A stretch of 53,887 nucleotides of DNA from Lachnospiraceae bacterium (GTDB taxonomy: Bacteria; Bacillota; Clostridia; Lachnospirales; Lachnospiraceae): NCBI GenBank assembly GCA_024695575.1, contig JAILHY010000118.1, positions 1 through 53,887 of the forward strand. Direction: 5' to 3'. Positions 40,132-49,850 of this stretch are shown in pieces; the stretch's first letter is position 1; each line of letters begins with the position of its first letter. A program made the position numbers and the translations under genes. The notes below the pieces were generated by a model, which was given only the letters and a program-made list of their open reading frames with translations, did not search any database and had not been told where the DNA came from.

Positions 40132-43100
40132 CTATTCTTTTTCGGAAGTCTGCAAGTCTTTCTCTGCCTTTTCCTGATTCTTTTTCTTTTTAAGAGCTCG
40201 TCTTTCGCCTGCCTTACGGTGCAATTTGATCAATAATCTCACTATAGCTACAAGAATGACCACCGAAAGAACAATGCAGGCGCCGATTATGACCTTCTTC
40301 CAGATGGGGTTTGGAACCTCTGCGATCATGAAGGTCGCTTCTTTTGCATTAAGAGCAAGATTCAGATACTCTCCTCTTGTCTCTACCTCAAGCTCCGTCA
40401 TGTTCACCGAACCGCCCATTTCCGATACGTCTCCCGGGATCTGCCAGATACGCACATGCTCATAAGGATTGTAAAGTCTTAACTTGTAATCTCTGCTACC
40501 ATCGGCATACTTAGCTGCAGTATCTTCACTTTCCGAAACATTTATATGAACTATGGAAATATTCTCCGCTGCTTTGATCTCGGGGATTACGTTTGCAAGG
40601 TCTATTTCAACGGTCCGAAGCTCTGCCTTAATGCTGTCTTCGACCGTAAACTGCCCTTCGATATAGGCTGTGGCCTTCCCTGTATCACCAAATGTTTCCT
40701 CGGACTTTAACACCGTGATATTGGGAGCGTAGGAAGCTTCTATCACAATGTTTCTCTTCATGGTCTCTCCCGTCATGTCGGGCCAGTATGCGTAGTGACC
40801 CGCAATTCCGGGTGCAGTCGGAAATGAAAGATCCTTAAGGGACTCTCCGTACTTCATTTCTTTTGATCCAAGATAAGCATCCCCCGCTCTGAAGGATACG
40901 CGAAGATGACGGAATGAAAGAGGCAAATCCGGAAGCTTGATAAGCTCTTCGTAGCTGTAAGCCGTGACTGCTCCCGAATAATCGATATCGTCTATTCCGT
41001 GAAGATCTTCGGAAACATAGTAATTGTCCCTAATCTTCGAAAGATCTGCTTCTTTTGTAAGTTCATCCCTTACGGTCTCGCCCACGATGGCGCCTTTGTT
41101 GCCTTCACAATGGGTGATTATGGGCATTGCCACGCACTTTCTGATCGCGGTTCCGGAACCTGCTATACCGCCAACGTTGTTGCTTCCTGACAATGAACAG
41201 AGGGCGTAAGAAGAAAGGACAAGTCCTTCCGATCTTCCCACTATACCACCAACATATCCGCCTGCAGTACTTTCCGCCGAGCCATAGCCGTAGGATCCAT
41301 ATATGACACCCTTGTCAATTCGTCCCGCTATACCGCCGGCACAATCATTCTTCGAAGTTGCAAAGCCGTAATTATAGCAGTTTCCGATCACTCCGGAAAC
41401 AGTGTAGCTCTCACCCGTCTTAAGTCCAAGAGTCACAATCCTGTTGCTTTCCAGGTTCTCATCATCTACTGCAAGATTACCCGCGATTCCACCCACATCT
41501 ATGTCACCTTTGACCACTCCGCGATTGTAGGAGTATAAGGTCTTACAGGTAACATCAAATCCCATGGCGTCCTCTGACACGTCGGCAAAAAGGTAATCAA
41601 CGCCTTCTTCCTGAACGCCGTTCAAAAGATCCGATATGAGTCCGTAGGTCGATTTGATCTGATCGTTTACCGAAGTAATGTCGGCAAGCATTATATCGGA
41701 CGCTTCACCCGCATTGTCTTCAAGTACCGTAAGACTTGCCGAAACCGCGTCAAGCTGGGCATTTAATGTAGAAGAATCCTTTTGCCAGTCATTGGCGGCT
41801 CCCCTTATCTGATTGGAAGCTTTCTGGGCATTTTTATCCGCTTCATCAAGCTGAGCTGAAGCTTCTTTTGAAGCCTTTGCAACCTCAGCATCAAGATTTG
41901 CTTCGGCTCTCTCAAGCTCGGCCCTTACAGCCTCTTCGCCTTCCGTTGCAGCCTTTTCCTGAAGTTTTGCCAGGGCTTCCGAAGCTTCTTTTACCTGATC
42001 CTTCTCATATATGCTCTTAAGATATGCTTCGGAACTCTTTCTTGCCGCATCCGCAGAATCAAGGCCCGAATTAATGTCTTTGGTACTTGAATCTATGTAA
42101 TTCTGCGCCTTATCAGACATTGTGCCTGCCGTTGCCCGGGCCGCCCTTGCATCGTCCTGAAGCTCTGTAAGACCGGCCCTCAGGATCTCGCTTTCTTCTC
42201 CTGCGTCGGCTACCATACTGTCCACGTTCGCCGCAAGTCTTTCAACCGCGCGACTGATGCTCTTTGCCTGATTAAGCTCGATATAAGGCTCCTGCTGTCC
42301 GACAATACCGCCTACGTCCTTCTTGCCGTAAACAGTTCCCTGGTTGGTGCAGTTGTAGATAGTCCCGCCGTGGCGTCCCACTACGCCGCCCACGTTGTAA
42401 CCCACATGTTCATAGCCTATGATGGCTGTATTTTTGCATCCCTTTACGGTTCCGTCGGAAAAGCCTGTAATACCGCCGGTGTCAACACCGCTGTGGATGC
42501 TGATGATCTTCTTTTCTTCGGTTAAAGTACCAAGGATATCCCCTGAATGCTCGTCGTCCATCTCGACCCATCCGGTGCTGTCGTTGACATTGCCGTGATT
42601 TACGCAGTTCTCGATGGTTCCGTAGTTCTTGCCTGCGATTCCGCCCGTATAATAGAATCCGGTGATCTTGGCTTCGTTGGTGCAGTTCTTGATATTTCCT
42701 CCGGCTTGGTTGATTCCGACAATACCACCGGTCTCACGGCTTCCGCTTACGTTACCGTAAACCCCGCATTTCTCAATAAGTCCCGCGTTGACTCCCGCGA
42801 TGGCACCCGTACACTGGGCATTGTCTCCGGTACTGAGGCTCACGTCCAGATTGAGATTTCTTACTGTTCCGGTAGCTCCTACCTCGCGAAAGAAACCGGT
42901 TATAAAGCCGTCCCCCGCATATCTGTAGGTCCTGATGCTGTGACCCTGACCGTCAAAGGTTCCGTTAAAGATGGGAATGCAGGTAAATCCGTTCCCATCA
43001 AGAGTAATATCCTCCGAAAGCTTTACGGTCTTTCCCACAGACCAGGCTTCATCGTAGCAGTTAAGGGACAGTGTTATAAGATCCGCCTCTGATGAAACTG

Positions 43101-43230
43101 TGATCACACTTTCGGCTGCATATGCTTTAACAGGAGCTGTCAAGGCAAACTCTTCAGGCAAGGATCCAGCCAAAAGAAAGGCCGCTGCAAGTATTGACGT
43201 AACTTTAAGTATTCTTCGCTTATTCCGCAT
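40132..43230 (-). CDS. GLUG-repeat surface protein with coiled-coil insert, membrane-anchored
   Basis: 1032 residues. Signal peptide with likely cleavage after AYAAE (about 39), GLUG-type beta-solenoid repeats (GGIAGKNYGTIENCVN-type units, about 130-315), a long alanine-rich coiled coil (about 318-540), a second GLUG block (about 565-700), a beta-sandwich-like region (about 780-940), and a C-terminal membrane helix (about 965-990) with a very basic cytoplasmic tail. GLUG repeats occur in surface and adhesin-like proteins. ATG 43230 overlaps the MMPL stop by 11 bases, so the two are translationally coupled and probably act together. Confidence 0.85.
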   Translation of the reverse strand: MRNKRRILKVTSILAAAFLLAGSLPEEFALTAPVKAYAAESVITVSSEADLITLSLNCYDEAWSVGKTVKLSEDITLDGNGFTCIPIFNGTFDGQGHSIRTYRYAGDGFITGFFREVGATGTVRNLNLDVSLSTGDNAQCTGAIAGVNAGLIEKCGVYGNVSGSRETGGIVGINQAGGNIKNCTNEAKITGFYYTGGIAGKNYGTIENCVNHGNVNDSTGWVEMDDEHSGDILGTLTEEKKIISIHSGVDTGGITGFSDGTVKGCKNTAIIGYEHVGYNVGGVVGRHGGTIYNCTNQGTVYGKKDVGGIVGQQEPYIELNQAKSISRAVERLAANVDSMVADAGEESEILRAGLTELQDDARAARATAGTMSDKAQNYIDSSTKDINSGLDSADAARKSSEAYLKSIYEKDQVKEASEALAKLQEKAATEGEEAVRAELERAEANLDAEVAKASKEASAQLDEADKNAQKASNQIRGAANDWQKDSSTLNAQLDAVSASLTVLEDNAGEASDIMLADITSVNDQIKSTYGLISDLLNGVQEEGVDYLFADVSEDAMGFDVTCKTLYSYNRGVVKGDIDVGGIAGNLAVDDENLESNRIVTLGLKTGESYTVSGVIGNCYNYGFATSKNDCAGGIAGRIDKGVIYGSYGYGSAESTAGGYVGGIVGRSEGLVLSSYALCSLSGSNNVGGIAGSGTAIRKCVAMPIITHCEGNKGAIVGETVRDELTKEADLSKIRDNYYVSEDLHGIDDIDYSGAVTAYSYEELIKLPDLPLSFRHLRVSFRAGDAYLGSKEMKYGESLKDLSFPTAPGIAGHYAYWPDMTGETMKRNIVIEASYAPNITVLKSEETFGDTGKATAYIEGQFTVEDSIKAELRTVEIDLANVIPEIKAAENISIVHINVSESEDTAAKYADGSRDYKLRLYNPYEHVRIWQIPGDVSEMGGSVNMTELEVETRGEYLNLALNAKEATFMIAEVPNPIWKKVIIGACIVLSVVILVAIVRLLIKLHRKAGERRALKKKKNQEKAEKDLQTSEKE

Positions 43231-45718
43231 CGCCAAGGCCCTCCTCTCCTGCTTCTTTTTCAATTTTCTGCATCTCACCCATGCTGACGATGGCATTAAC
43301 CTCGCCCTTTACGATGGCATGCATCTCTCCGATGACAACGCCGTTAACCTGGCCTCGTACGAAACCGTCCACACGCATGGTACCAAATCCTCTGTCAAGC
43401 TTAATGGGAGTGGACATTTTGAAACTTGTTTTCTCGATAACGCGCTCGCCAACCATCAGGATCTGGGGAAGTACAAACATAACAAGCACGATGGAAATTA
43501 CGGTACCGCGGCCAAGGCTCTGACCAATACCGCAGATAACGCCGTTTGAAGTAAGGCGGCCTATTGCAAATCCCGCAAGGACCATCATGGATCCGGATGT
43601 GATTATTGTAGGAAAAGCAAAGTTCATGGTCTCAACAATGGCTTCTTTTTTCGGAAGTACCTTGCGGACTTCGGTGTAGCGCCCCGAAATAACGATGGCG
43701 TAGTCGATATTTGCACCCATCTGAATTGAGCTTACGATCATGTATCCCAAGAAGAACAGGTTTGTATGCTCCACCGCCGGGAACGCAAAGTTAAGCCAGA
43801 TGGCACCCTGGATGACCAATATCAGTAACACCGGCATGCCCGCTGACATAAATGTGAAAAGAAGCACAACCAGAACCGCCAGGATCGAGATAACGCTTGT
43901 GACGGTACTGTCTACCTCGTAGGACTTTTTAAGGTCGTATTCGCTGGTGGCGTTTCCGATAACGTAGACTTTGTTCTTATCGTAGTACTGACCCGCTATA
44001 TCATGCATTTCGTCAAGGAAAGCAAAGGTTTCGTCGCCTTCTTCGGGAAGGGTAAGATATACAAGCATTCTGCTGTAATCCTGTCCCTGAAGCTGGTCCT
44101 TGGCCATCTGCATCTTGGAATTGGCATCCGTAAGAGTCTCTTCAAGATCGGGATCAAGAGTTACATAGCCTTGCTTTACCTCTTCATAAAGAAACATGAC
44201 GCTGTCGATAAGAGCTATCTTATATCCGGAAAAACCGTTTATTATCTTGGCGTAATTCTCATCGTTAACGGCATAGGCCATATAAAGAAGCTCTGCCATC
44301 TCATAATCCACGTCCATAAGTTCCGAAAACTCTCTGGCGGTCAGGGCATCCGTAAGCATATATCCGTCCATGGCCTCGGTGTTGGCAAGGCCCTGGGTAT
44401 GGTCTACTTCGGGACGCTTTTCAAGGTCTGAGAGCAGTTTCTTTTCCGTTTCATAACTGCCTGCAGGTACCACCAGTGCTACGAAATTGGATTTTCCGAA
44501 GCTTTCTGCGATCTGAGCATTGGCTATCTGCACGTCATTCTGAATGGGGGTGTCGATCATGCTGTCGCCGTATACTATGGGACAGTCTTTCTGGATCAGG
44601 TACGCTCCGACTATAAGCACAACAAAAAGCGGAGCAACGATGAATCTTGAATAGTAGTCGAATTTACCCACAAAGGGGATCTTGGGAACGAAGCTTTTGT
44701 GCTTGGTCTTGTCCATCAGGGGACCAAAGAGCATCAAAAGTCCCGGCATCAGTAAGAATACCGATAAGAGGCTTAAGAAGATGGCTTTGATAAGGCAGAC
44801 CGCCATATCGGGGCCGATCTTAAACTTCATAAAGAGCATGGCAATAAGACCACCGATGGTAGTCAGTGAACTTGCACATATCTCGGGGATAGCTTTGCTG
44901 AGTGCGATAATATCCGCTTCACGGATCGGCAGGGATTCATGCTCTTCCTTGTAGCGGTTACAGAAAATGATGGCGTAGTCCACAGACAGCGCCAGCTGAA
45001 GTACTATTGTAACGGAATCCGATACAAACGAGATTGTACCAAGCAGATAATTGGTTCCCGAAGCAAGCAGCGCGCCCGCTCCGAAGGTAAGCAAAAGAAC
45101 GGGAACCTCCGCATAGGTCTGAGACGTGAATATAAGCACCGTCACCACTACGATGGCAACAAGAATGCTTACCACGTTCATTTCTTTATTGATAAGCTCC
45201 GCAGTCTGATCACCCATGGATGTAGTGACACAGATGTCATATCCTTCCAGCTGTTTCTTAATATCCTCAAGGGATTCAAGTGCTCTGGGATCATCCTCCG
45301 GATAAGTAAAGGTGATGTTGTAAAGAGCCGACAGATTGTTAAAGTGCGATTCGGACTCATCAAAGCTTATCATGTAGATATCCTTGCGACTCTCAAGTCC
45401 TTCGGCAATATTTTTCGCCTCATCCAGCGTTACGTTCATCACCATCACGTCTGCCGTGCCGTAGGTAACGAACTGATCCTCCATAAGATCAAGACCTATG
45501 GTAGTCTCTGCGGTCCCCGGAAGAAAGGCCGCCAGGTCGTTTTCCACTTTGACCCAGTTTGCCGCGATCAAACAGAAAACAATTGCGATCCCAAACAGCA
45601 AAAAGAACAGGTTTCGTCTGTCTACGATGAAAGTGGCGACCTTCACCATTGCGCTGTTTCCGGAATCTTTCTTACTCTCCTTGGAAGAGCTTGTCTGTAA
45701 TGTCTTTTCCGTCTCCAT
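43220..45718 (-). CDS. MMPL/RND family transporter
   Basis: 832 residues, two MMPL repeats with about 12 membrane helices. Proton-relay aspartate-tyrosine pairs are present in both halves (SVDYAIIFCNRY at about 265 and GANIDYAIVISGRY at about 690). Two extracytoplasmic loop domains and an N-terminal cytoplasmic stretch of about 30 residues. ATG 45718 with GGAGGG upstream. MMPL proteins export lipids or hydrophobic compounds or act as proton-driven pumps; the fused-operon GLUG surface protein hints at a wall-related role here. Cargo unknown. Confidence 0.9.
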   Translation of the reverse strand: METEKTLQTSSSKESKKDSGNSAMVKVATFIVDRRNLFFLLFGIAIVFCLIAANWVKVENDLAAFLPGTAETTIGLDLMEDQFVTYGTADVMVMNVTLDEAKNIAEGLESRKDIYMISFDESESHFNNLSALYNITFTYPEDDPRALESLEDIKKQLEGYDICVTTSMGDQTAELINKEMNVVSILVAIVVVTVLIFTSQTYAEVPVLLLTFGAGALLASGTNYLLGTISFVSDSVTIVLQLALSVDYAIIFCNRYKEEHESLPIREADIIALSKAIPEICASSLTTIGGLIAMLFMKFKIGPDMAVCLIKAIFLSLLSVFLLMPGLLMLFGPLMDKTKHKSFVPKIPFVGKFDYYSRFIVAPLFVVLIVGAYLIQKDCPIVYGDSMIDTPIQNDVQIANAQIAESFGKSNFVALVVPAGSYETEKKLLSDLEKRPEVDHTQGLANTEAMDGYMLTDALTAREFSELMDVDYEMAELLYMAYAVNDENYAKIINGFSGYKIALIDSVMFLYEEVKQGYVTLDPDLEETLTDANSKMQMAKDQLQGQDYSRMLVYLTLPEEGDETFAFLDEMHDIAGQYYDKNKVYVIGNATSEYDLKKSYEVDSTVTSVISILAVLVVLLFTFMSAGMPVLLILVIQGAIWLNFAFPAVEHTNLFFLGYMIVSSIQMGANIDYAIVISGRYTEVRKVLPKKEAIVETMNFAFPTIITSGSMMVLAGFAIGRLTSNGVICGIGQSLGRGTVISIVLVMFVLPQILMVGERVIEKTSFKMSTPIKLDRGFGTMRVDGFVRGQVNGVVIGEMHAIVKGEVNAIVSMGEMQKIEKEAGEEGLGDAE

Positions 45719-45734
45719 TCTGCCCTCCTGAAAC

Positions 45735-45762
45735 AAAAAAACACCCGGGTCATCTCCGGGTG
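45735..45762 (-). terminator. Intrinsic terminator before the MMPL operon
   Basis: Stem CACCCGG/CCGGGTG (45742-45748 and 45756-45762, loop 7) followed by seven T (45741-45735) on the minus strand. It ends about 8 bases before GGAGGG of MMPL. It terminates transcripts from the PAS-GGDEF gene, but see the promoter at 45773-45800. Confidence 0.85.
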
Positions 45763-45772
45763 GCCAAAAAGG

Positions 45773-45800
45773 AGTATATCACTATAAAAATAATAATCAA
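45773..45800 (-). promoter_or_regulatory. Candidate promoter upstream of the terminator, MMPL operon
   Basis: TTGATT (45795-45800) and TATACT (45773-45778), spacer 16. Predicted start near 45766, so the transcript would begin just before the terminator hairpin and must read through it to reach MMPL. Confidence 0.5.
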
Positions 45801-45826
45801 TTAAAGAAATATAAAATGTGTTCGCC

Positions 45827-47281
45827 CTATCCCGGAATGCTCTCTCCGCTTAAGCGTATGTAGGCCGCAAGTGACTTGGCTATGAAATAAAGAATTCCGC
45901 ACTCATCCTCCTGCCAGATGCGGTGATCCCGCTGACTTGCACAGATAAGATATCCATCGGTCTCCGCGTTGAGGCCGATCTTAACGATCAGCACTGAGTT
46001 CGCGTTTCTTTTTGCCAGAGCGGCACAAAGAAGGGGACTGTTCTCCATTAAATCCGCCACTTCACTCACTGCAAGCAGTTCTCCATCCACAATGTTTACA
46101 ATATCCGCTACATCCTCCTTCATGGATTTGTTGATGGGGGAATGAAGCTTTAAATCCTTACCGGCATAGAAAAGCTCCGTTATGTTCAGCTCGCTCTGCA
46201 AAAGGTTCATGACCGAAAGAAGGCGGTTTTCAAAGCCCGTAACCTGCTCAAGATGGGTCATGAGGCTGTTCATGTTGGTATAGATGCCCTGTCGGGCAAT
46301 TTTCTTTATATCAAGGTTCTTGTGAAGTTCTTCAACGTAGATAACGTAACAGTTCCTGCCCTTGGATTTGCCGCGGTACAAAGTCTTATCGACAAGAGCA
46401 AATAGTTCGTCGTAGCCTTCCGCATCGCTTGGGAATGTGGCACATCCGACGGTTCCCGTAATATACAGATCATGACCGTCCGCCTTAACATTCCTGCGAA
46501 GAATGCCCTTATTTATGTACAGATCGTTAAAGAAAGCTTTCTTTTCATCGTATTTAAGATCACGGAAGTTGATAAGAAGAAGCTCGTCTCCTCCGAAACG
46601 ACCCACCACGCCATTCTCGCCCACAAACTCGGCCAGTGCCTTTGAGACATCTGAAAGGACTATATCTCCCGCATGATGACCGTAGGTATCGTTGATGTAT
46701 TTGAAGTTATCAAGATCGATGATGGAAAGGGTAAAAGGAATCTGCTTGCTCACCAAAGATTTGGCAAAGTCAATAAAATATCCCCTGCTGATGATCCCGG
46801 TAAGAGGGTCCAGGATCTCATCCATGGATATTTCGTGAATAATATTGTCAAAATATGCGAAAGGCTTAAGCGTAGCGGGAGTATAAAGAATCTGTGAACG
46901 GGTGGAGGCCATATTGCGTCTGTGAACTTCGGTTATGTCCATGAAACTTCCAACCAGGCCAACGATCTCACCATTTTCGTAAATAGGACGCTTGCTGGCG
47001 ATAATATCCCTTTCTTCGCCCCTTATGAAACACTTACCGAGAACCTTATAGGTACTGTGTCCGTCAAGAACCCTCAGTTCATCCTGCTTAAAGGGCTCCG
47101 GATCAGAATGCCAGCCCATGTCTTCATCGGTCTTGCCTATGAGAATATCGGCAGACTCGAAACCGTAGAAATCAAGAAATGCCTTGTTAACACCTACAAA
47201 GCGGCGGTCCTTGTCCTTCCAGAACACGCAATCCTGGGCTGTATTAATAATATTGTCAAAGAGTACCTCGTTCATCTCCAT
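45827..47281 (-). CDS. PAS-GGDEF diguanylate cyclase-like protein
   Basis: 484 residues, no membrane helices. PAS domain (about 5-120), GGDEF domain (about 155-320) and a C-terminal GAF-like domain (about 335-480). The active-site signature is GGDEL (FGGDELLL, about residue 235), a conservative change, and DLDNFKYINDTYGHHAGD metal/substrate residues are normal, so cyclic-di-GMP synthesis is plausible. No RxxD inhibitory site at the usual position. ATG 47281. Driven by an extended -10 promoter (47314-47322). Confidence 0.9.
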   Translation of the reverse strand: MEMNEVLFDNIINTAQDCVFWKDKDRRFVGVNKAFLDFYGFESADILIGKTDEDMGWHSDPEPFKQDELRVLDGHSTYKVLGKCFIRGEERDIIASKRPIYENGEIVGLVGSFMDITEVHRRNMASTRSQILYTPATLKPFAYFDNIIHEISMDEILDPLTGIISRGYFIDFAKSLVSKQIPFTLSIIDLDNFKYINDTYGHHAGDIVLSDVSKALAEFVGENGVVGRFGGDELLLINFRDLKYDEKKAFFNDLYINKGILRRNVKADGHDLYITGTVGCATFPSDAEGYDELFALVDKTLYRGKSKGRNCYVIYVEELHKNLDIKKIARQGIYTNMNSLMTHLEQVTGFENRLLSVMNLLQSELNITELFYAGKDLKLHSPINKSMKEDVADIVNIVDGELLAVSEVADLMENSPLLCAALAKRNANSVLIVKIGLNAETDGYLICASQRDHRIWQEDECGILYFIAKSLAAYIRLSGESIPG

Positions 47282-47313
47282 GATGTTTCGCCTCGCAGAT
47301 CATACTTAAGGGC

Positions 47314-47322
47314 ATTATACCA
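47314..47322 (-). promoter_or_regulatory. Extended -10 promoter of the PAS-GGDEF gene
   Basis: TGGTATAAT (TATAAT at 47314-47319 with upstream TG) with no good -35 box, about 33 bases before ATG 47281. Confidence 0.55.
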
Positions 47323-47342
47323 CACGGGTGTATTCCCTGCAG

Positions 47343-48023
47343 TTAACAAGCTCCGCATGCAGAATGTAGAGGTTTTACCACCAGAACATTTGAGAAAAGC
47401 GACGAGGAGTGCTTCCTGATATACTCGAAGTACTCCTTTTTGTTTATGTACATCTTATATCCCCACGTGGAGATCTCATACCAGTCGCCGTCCATGGCGG
47501 TGACGGAAACATAATGGGCTCTGGTGCTGTCCGAAGGCTCGTAGGAGTTTCCGTTCTTCCTGTACAGGGTCAAACGATGATTACCAAAGAGATTGGGGAA
47601 ATTAGGACCGATGGCAAGGCACACCGGTATGTTTGCGGCAAGCATTCTTCCGATCCTGGAATCGATCTTCTTTTTCGAGATGCCCCAGAATGCGCGGTAC
47701 GGAAGCCTGTGAATCAGGAAATATATGTTAATTCCGAGAGCCATAAACATGCCGTTCATGCCAAACCGCGGTATTACCGGAAGATAAAAACGCGTCAGAT
47801 CGCGGGAAAGCTTCAGATACTCTTCACACTCCGGAATCTTTCGAAAAGAATCGCTTCCCCAAAGCCTGCAATGAGTAAGGATGTTAGCGCAGGCAATGAC
47901 CCCGCAGGCATAACCCCTTAAACGCTTTGAATCAAACCACTGCTGTCTGCCTCCGAAAAAGGTTTCTTTTTCATTCTTCAGTTCAAAAAAAGGTGTTTTA
48001 AGTCCTATCCAATATTCTGACAT
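47343..48023 (-). CDS. Putative C39-like cysteine peptidase
   Basis: 226 residues, no signal peptide or membrane helices. A candidate catalytic cysteine C40 lies in YACGVIACANIL with a glutamine 12-13 residues before it (GGRQQWF), and a candidate histidine H170 in AHYVSVTAM; the order Gln-Cys-His is that of papain-like C39 peptidases that cut double-glycine leaders. The family call is inference. Start ATG 48023 with GAGG seven bases upstream. It is 17 bases downstream of an ABC exporter gene, possibly a split peptidase-exporter pair. Confidence 0.6.
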   Translation of the reverse strand: MSEYWIGLKTPFFELKNEKETFFGGRQQWFDSKRLRGYACGVIACANILTHCRLWGSDSFRKIPECEEYLKLSRDLTRFYLPVIPRFGMNGMFMALGINIYFLIHRLPYRAFWGISKKKIDSRIGRMLAANIPVCLAIGPNFPNLFGNHRLTLYRKNGNSYEPSDSTRAHYVSVTAMDGDWYEISTWGYKMYINKKEYFEYIRKHSSSLFSNVLVVKPLHSACGAC

Positions 48024-48040
48024 CTGTAATCCTCTGTATC

Positions 48041-49786
48041 CTAGGCTATCCCCGCTGCATTGGCCGTCTGGATCGCGCTCATGCGGGCGTAGCTTCCGCC
48101 AAGAGCCACCAGCTCGTCGTGAGTCCCGCTTTCAACAACCTTACCGTCCTCAATAACAAGGATCTTGTCGGCATTTCGGATAGTGGAAAGTCTGTGAGCG
48201 ATGGCTATGATGGTCCGTGATCCGGCAATACCTGCAATGGCCTGCTGAATCTGCTGTTCTGTCTCAACGTCAACGGATGCGGTCGCTTCATCAAGGATAA
48301 TTACGGGCGACTTTCGAAGTATTGCCCTGGCAATGGCCACACGCTGTTTCTGACCGCCCGAAAGCCTTAATCCACGCTCACCCACAAGAGTGTCGTAGCC
48401 ATCGGGCATTTCCAGGATGTCATTATGTATATTCGCAGCCTTTGCGGCTTCTTTTATCTCATCAAGACTGGCCTCAGGCACCGCATATCCGATATTCTCG
48501 GCTATAGTTCCGTTAAAAAGAAATGTATCCTGCAAAACCGGTGATATATTCTGTCTTAAGCTTTCCATGGTAACATCGCTTAAGTCGTGACCGTCTATGA
48601 GGATATGACCCTGCGTCGGTTCGTAGAATCTTGAAATAAGCTGTGTCAGGGTAGTCTTTCCTACGCCCGTGGGGCCAACGAGAGCCAGCATCTTTCCCGC
48701 TTCGCATTTAAAAGAAATATCACTTAAAACTTCCCCTCCTGTTTCATAGGAAAAGCTTACGTTCTTAAACTCGATCTCACCCTTAACATCCTTAAGAGGC
48801 TCTGCGCCTTCTTTATCCTCTATCTCGCAGGGAGCGTCAAGCACGGCAAGCACACGCTCGGCACCGGCCATGGACTGCTGCATGTTTTCAAGAAGGTTGG
48901 CAAGTCCGGTAATAGGTCCGTAGAAAAGCCCGAGATACAAAAGAAAGGCAACGATATCCTCTACTCTCAACCCCTCTTTCCATGCAAGATATCCGCCAAA
49001 AGAAACGATAAGTACAGTACCGAGAGACGATATAAACTCAACCGACGGATGGAATATGGCACTGATCTTTAACGCAGTGAGCATTGCCTTTATATGCTCG
49101 AAATTCTTAACATTCACCTGATCCGTTTCATACTCCTCACGGCCAAAGGACTGGATCTCATGAATTCCCGAAAGGTTGTCCTGAAGTTTTCCGTTTAACT
49201 CGCCCATTTTCTTTTGCGAGATGCGAAAAAACGGACGTACCTTCTTTGAAAAAATGATCCCGGAGATAAAAATAAGCGGAATAGGTGCGCAGGTAATGAG
49301 AGCAAGTTTCCAGTTGATGGTAAGAAGAACAACAAACACTCCGATAAAGGTCACCACGTTAGTGATGGTCTCAGGGATCATGTGCGCATAAAGAAGCTCA
49401 AAATCCCTGGTATCATTTACGATACGGCTCATGAGATCACCTGTCTGCTTGTCGTGAAAATAACCAAGATGCATTCTTTCAACCTTGTCATAGGTCCGGG
49501 TTCGCATGTCCCCCACCAGATGCCAGGCTGCTTTGTGTGCAAGGTAATTGCTTAAGAATCTGAAAAGAACGCGAAACAGATAAAGCGCCACGAGAATCAC
49601 CGTGAGCTTTAAAATGATGTTCATTCCCTGAGAGTCAACGCCGTCGCTTACAATACCGGACATTCTGGACAGTACCTTTGGCGCGGCAAGGTTAATACCC
49701 GTCAGGACAAGCGTAGAGAGGATCGCTATGATATAAAGTGACTTGTAGCGAATGGCCTCTTTACTGAGTCTCCATAGCATTTTCAT
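48041..49786 (-). CDS. ABC exporter (half-transporter, MsbA/LmrA-like)
   Basis: 581 residues: six-helix membrane domain (about 1-320) fused to an ATPase with Walker A GPTGVGKTT (about 375), signature [14 protein letters not shown], Walker B VIILDEATASVD and switch histidine in AHRLS. Full-length homodimeric exporter. Start ATG 49786 with GGGG seven bases upstream. Divergent from the heparinase-like gene across a 119-base control region. Cargo unknown; adjacent to a C39-like gene. Confidence 0.92.
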   Translation of the reverse strand: MKMLWRLSKEAIRYKSLYIIAILSTLVLTGINLAAPKVLSRMSGIVSDGVDSQGMNIILKLTVILVALYLFRVLFRFLSNYLAHKAAWHLVGDMRTRTYDKVERMHLGYFHDKQTGDLMSRIVNDTRDFELLYAHMIPETITNVVTFIGVFVVLLTINWKLALITCAPIPLIFISGIIFSKKVRPFFRISQKKMGELNGKLQDNLSGIHEIQSFGREEYETDQVNVKNFEHIKAMLTALKISAIFHPSVEFISSLGTVLIVSFGGYLAWKEGLRVEDIVAFLLYLGLFYGPITGLANLLENMQQSMAGAERVLAVLDAPCEIEDKEGAEPLKDVKGEIEFKNVSFSYETGGEVLSDISFKCEAGKMLALVGPTGVGKTTLTQLISRFYEPTQGHILIDGHDLSDVTMESLRQNISPVLQDTFLFNGTIAENIGYAVPEASLDEIKEAAKAANIHNDILEMPDGYDTLVGERGLRLSGGQKQRVAIARAILRKSPVIILDEATASVDVETEQQIQQAIAGIAGSRTIIAIAHRLSTIRNADKILVIEDGKVVESGTHDELVALGGSYARMSAIQTANAAGIA

Positions 49787-49805
49787 TATTTTTCCCCTTT
49801 TTCAC

Positions 49806-49833
49806 CGGGCAGTTATGTTATTTACATTGCCCG
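49806..49833. promoter_or_regulatory. Dyad in the divergent ABC/heparinase control region
   Basis: CGGGCA (49806-49811) and its reverse complement TGCCCG (49828-49833), 16 bases apart, overlap the plus-strand -35 box. This looks like an operator or weak cruciform between two divergent genes. Confidence 0.4.
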
Positions 49834-49850
49834 TCACAATCAATTATAAT
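49821..49850 (+). promoter_or_regulatory. Promoter of the heparinase II/III-like gene
   Basis: TTTACA (49821-49826) and TATAAT (49845-49850), spacer 18, about 55 bases before ATG 49906, with AGGGG before the start. Confidence 0.6.

Noticed and set aside
40122-40140. Small dyad GGGTTAAACCC followed by T-rich DNA after the plus-strand gene
   Set aside because: Stem of four pairs with a three-base loop is too weak to call a terminator.
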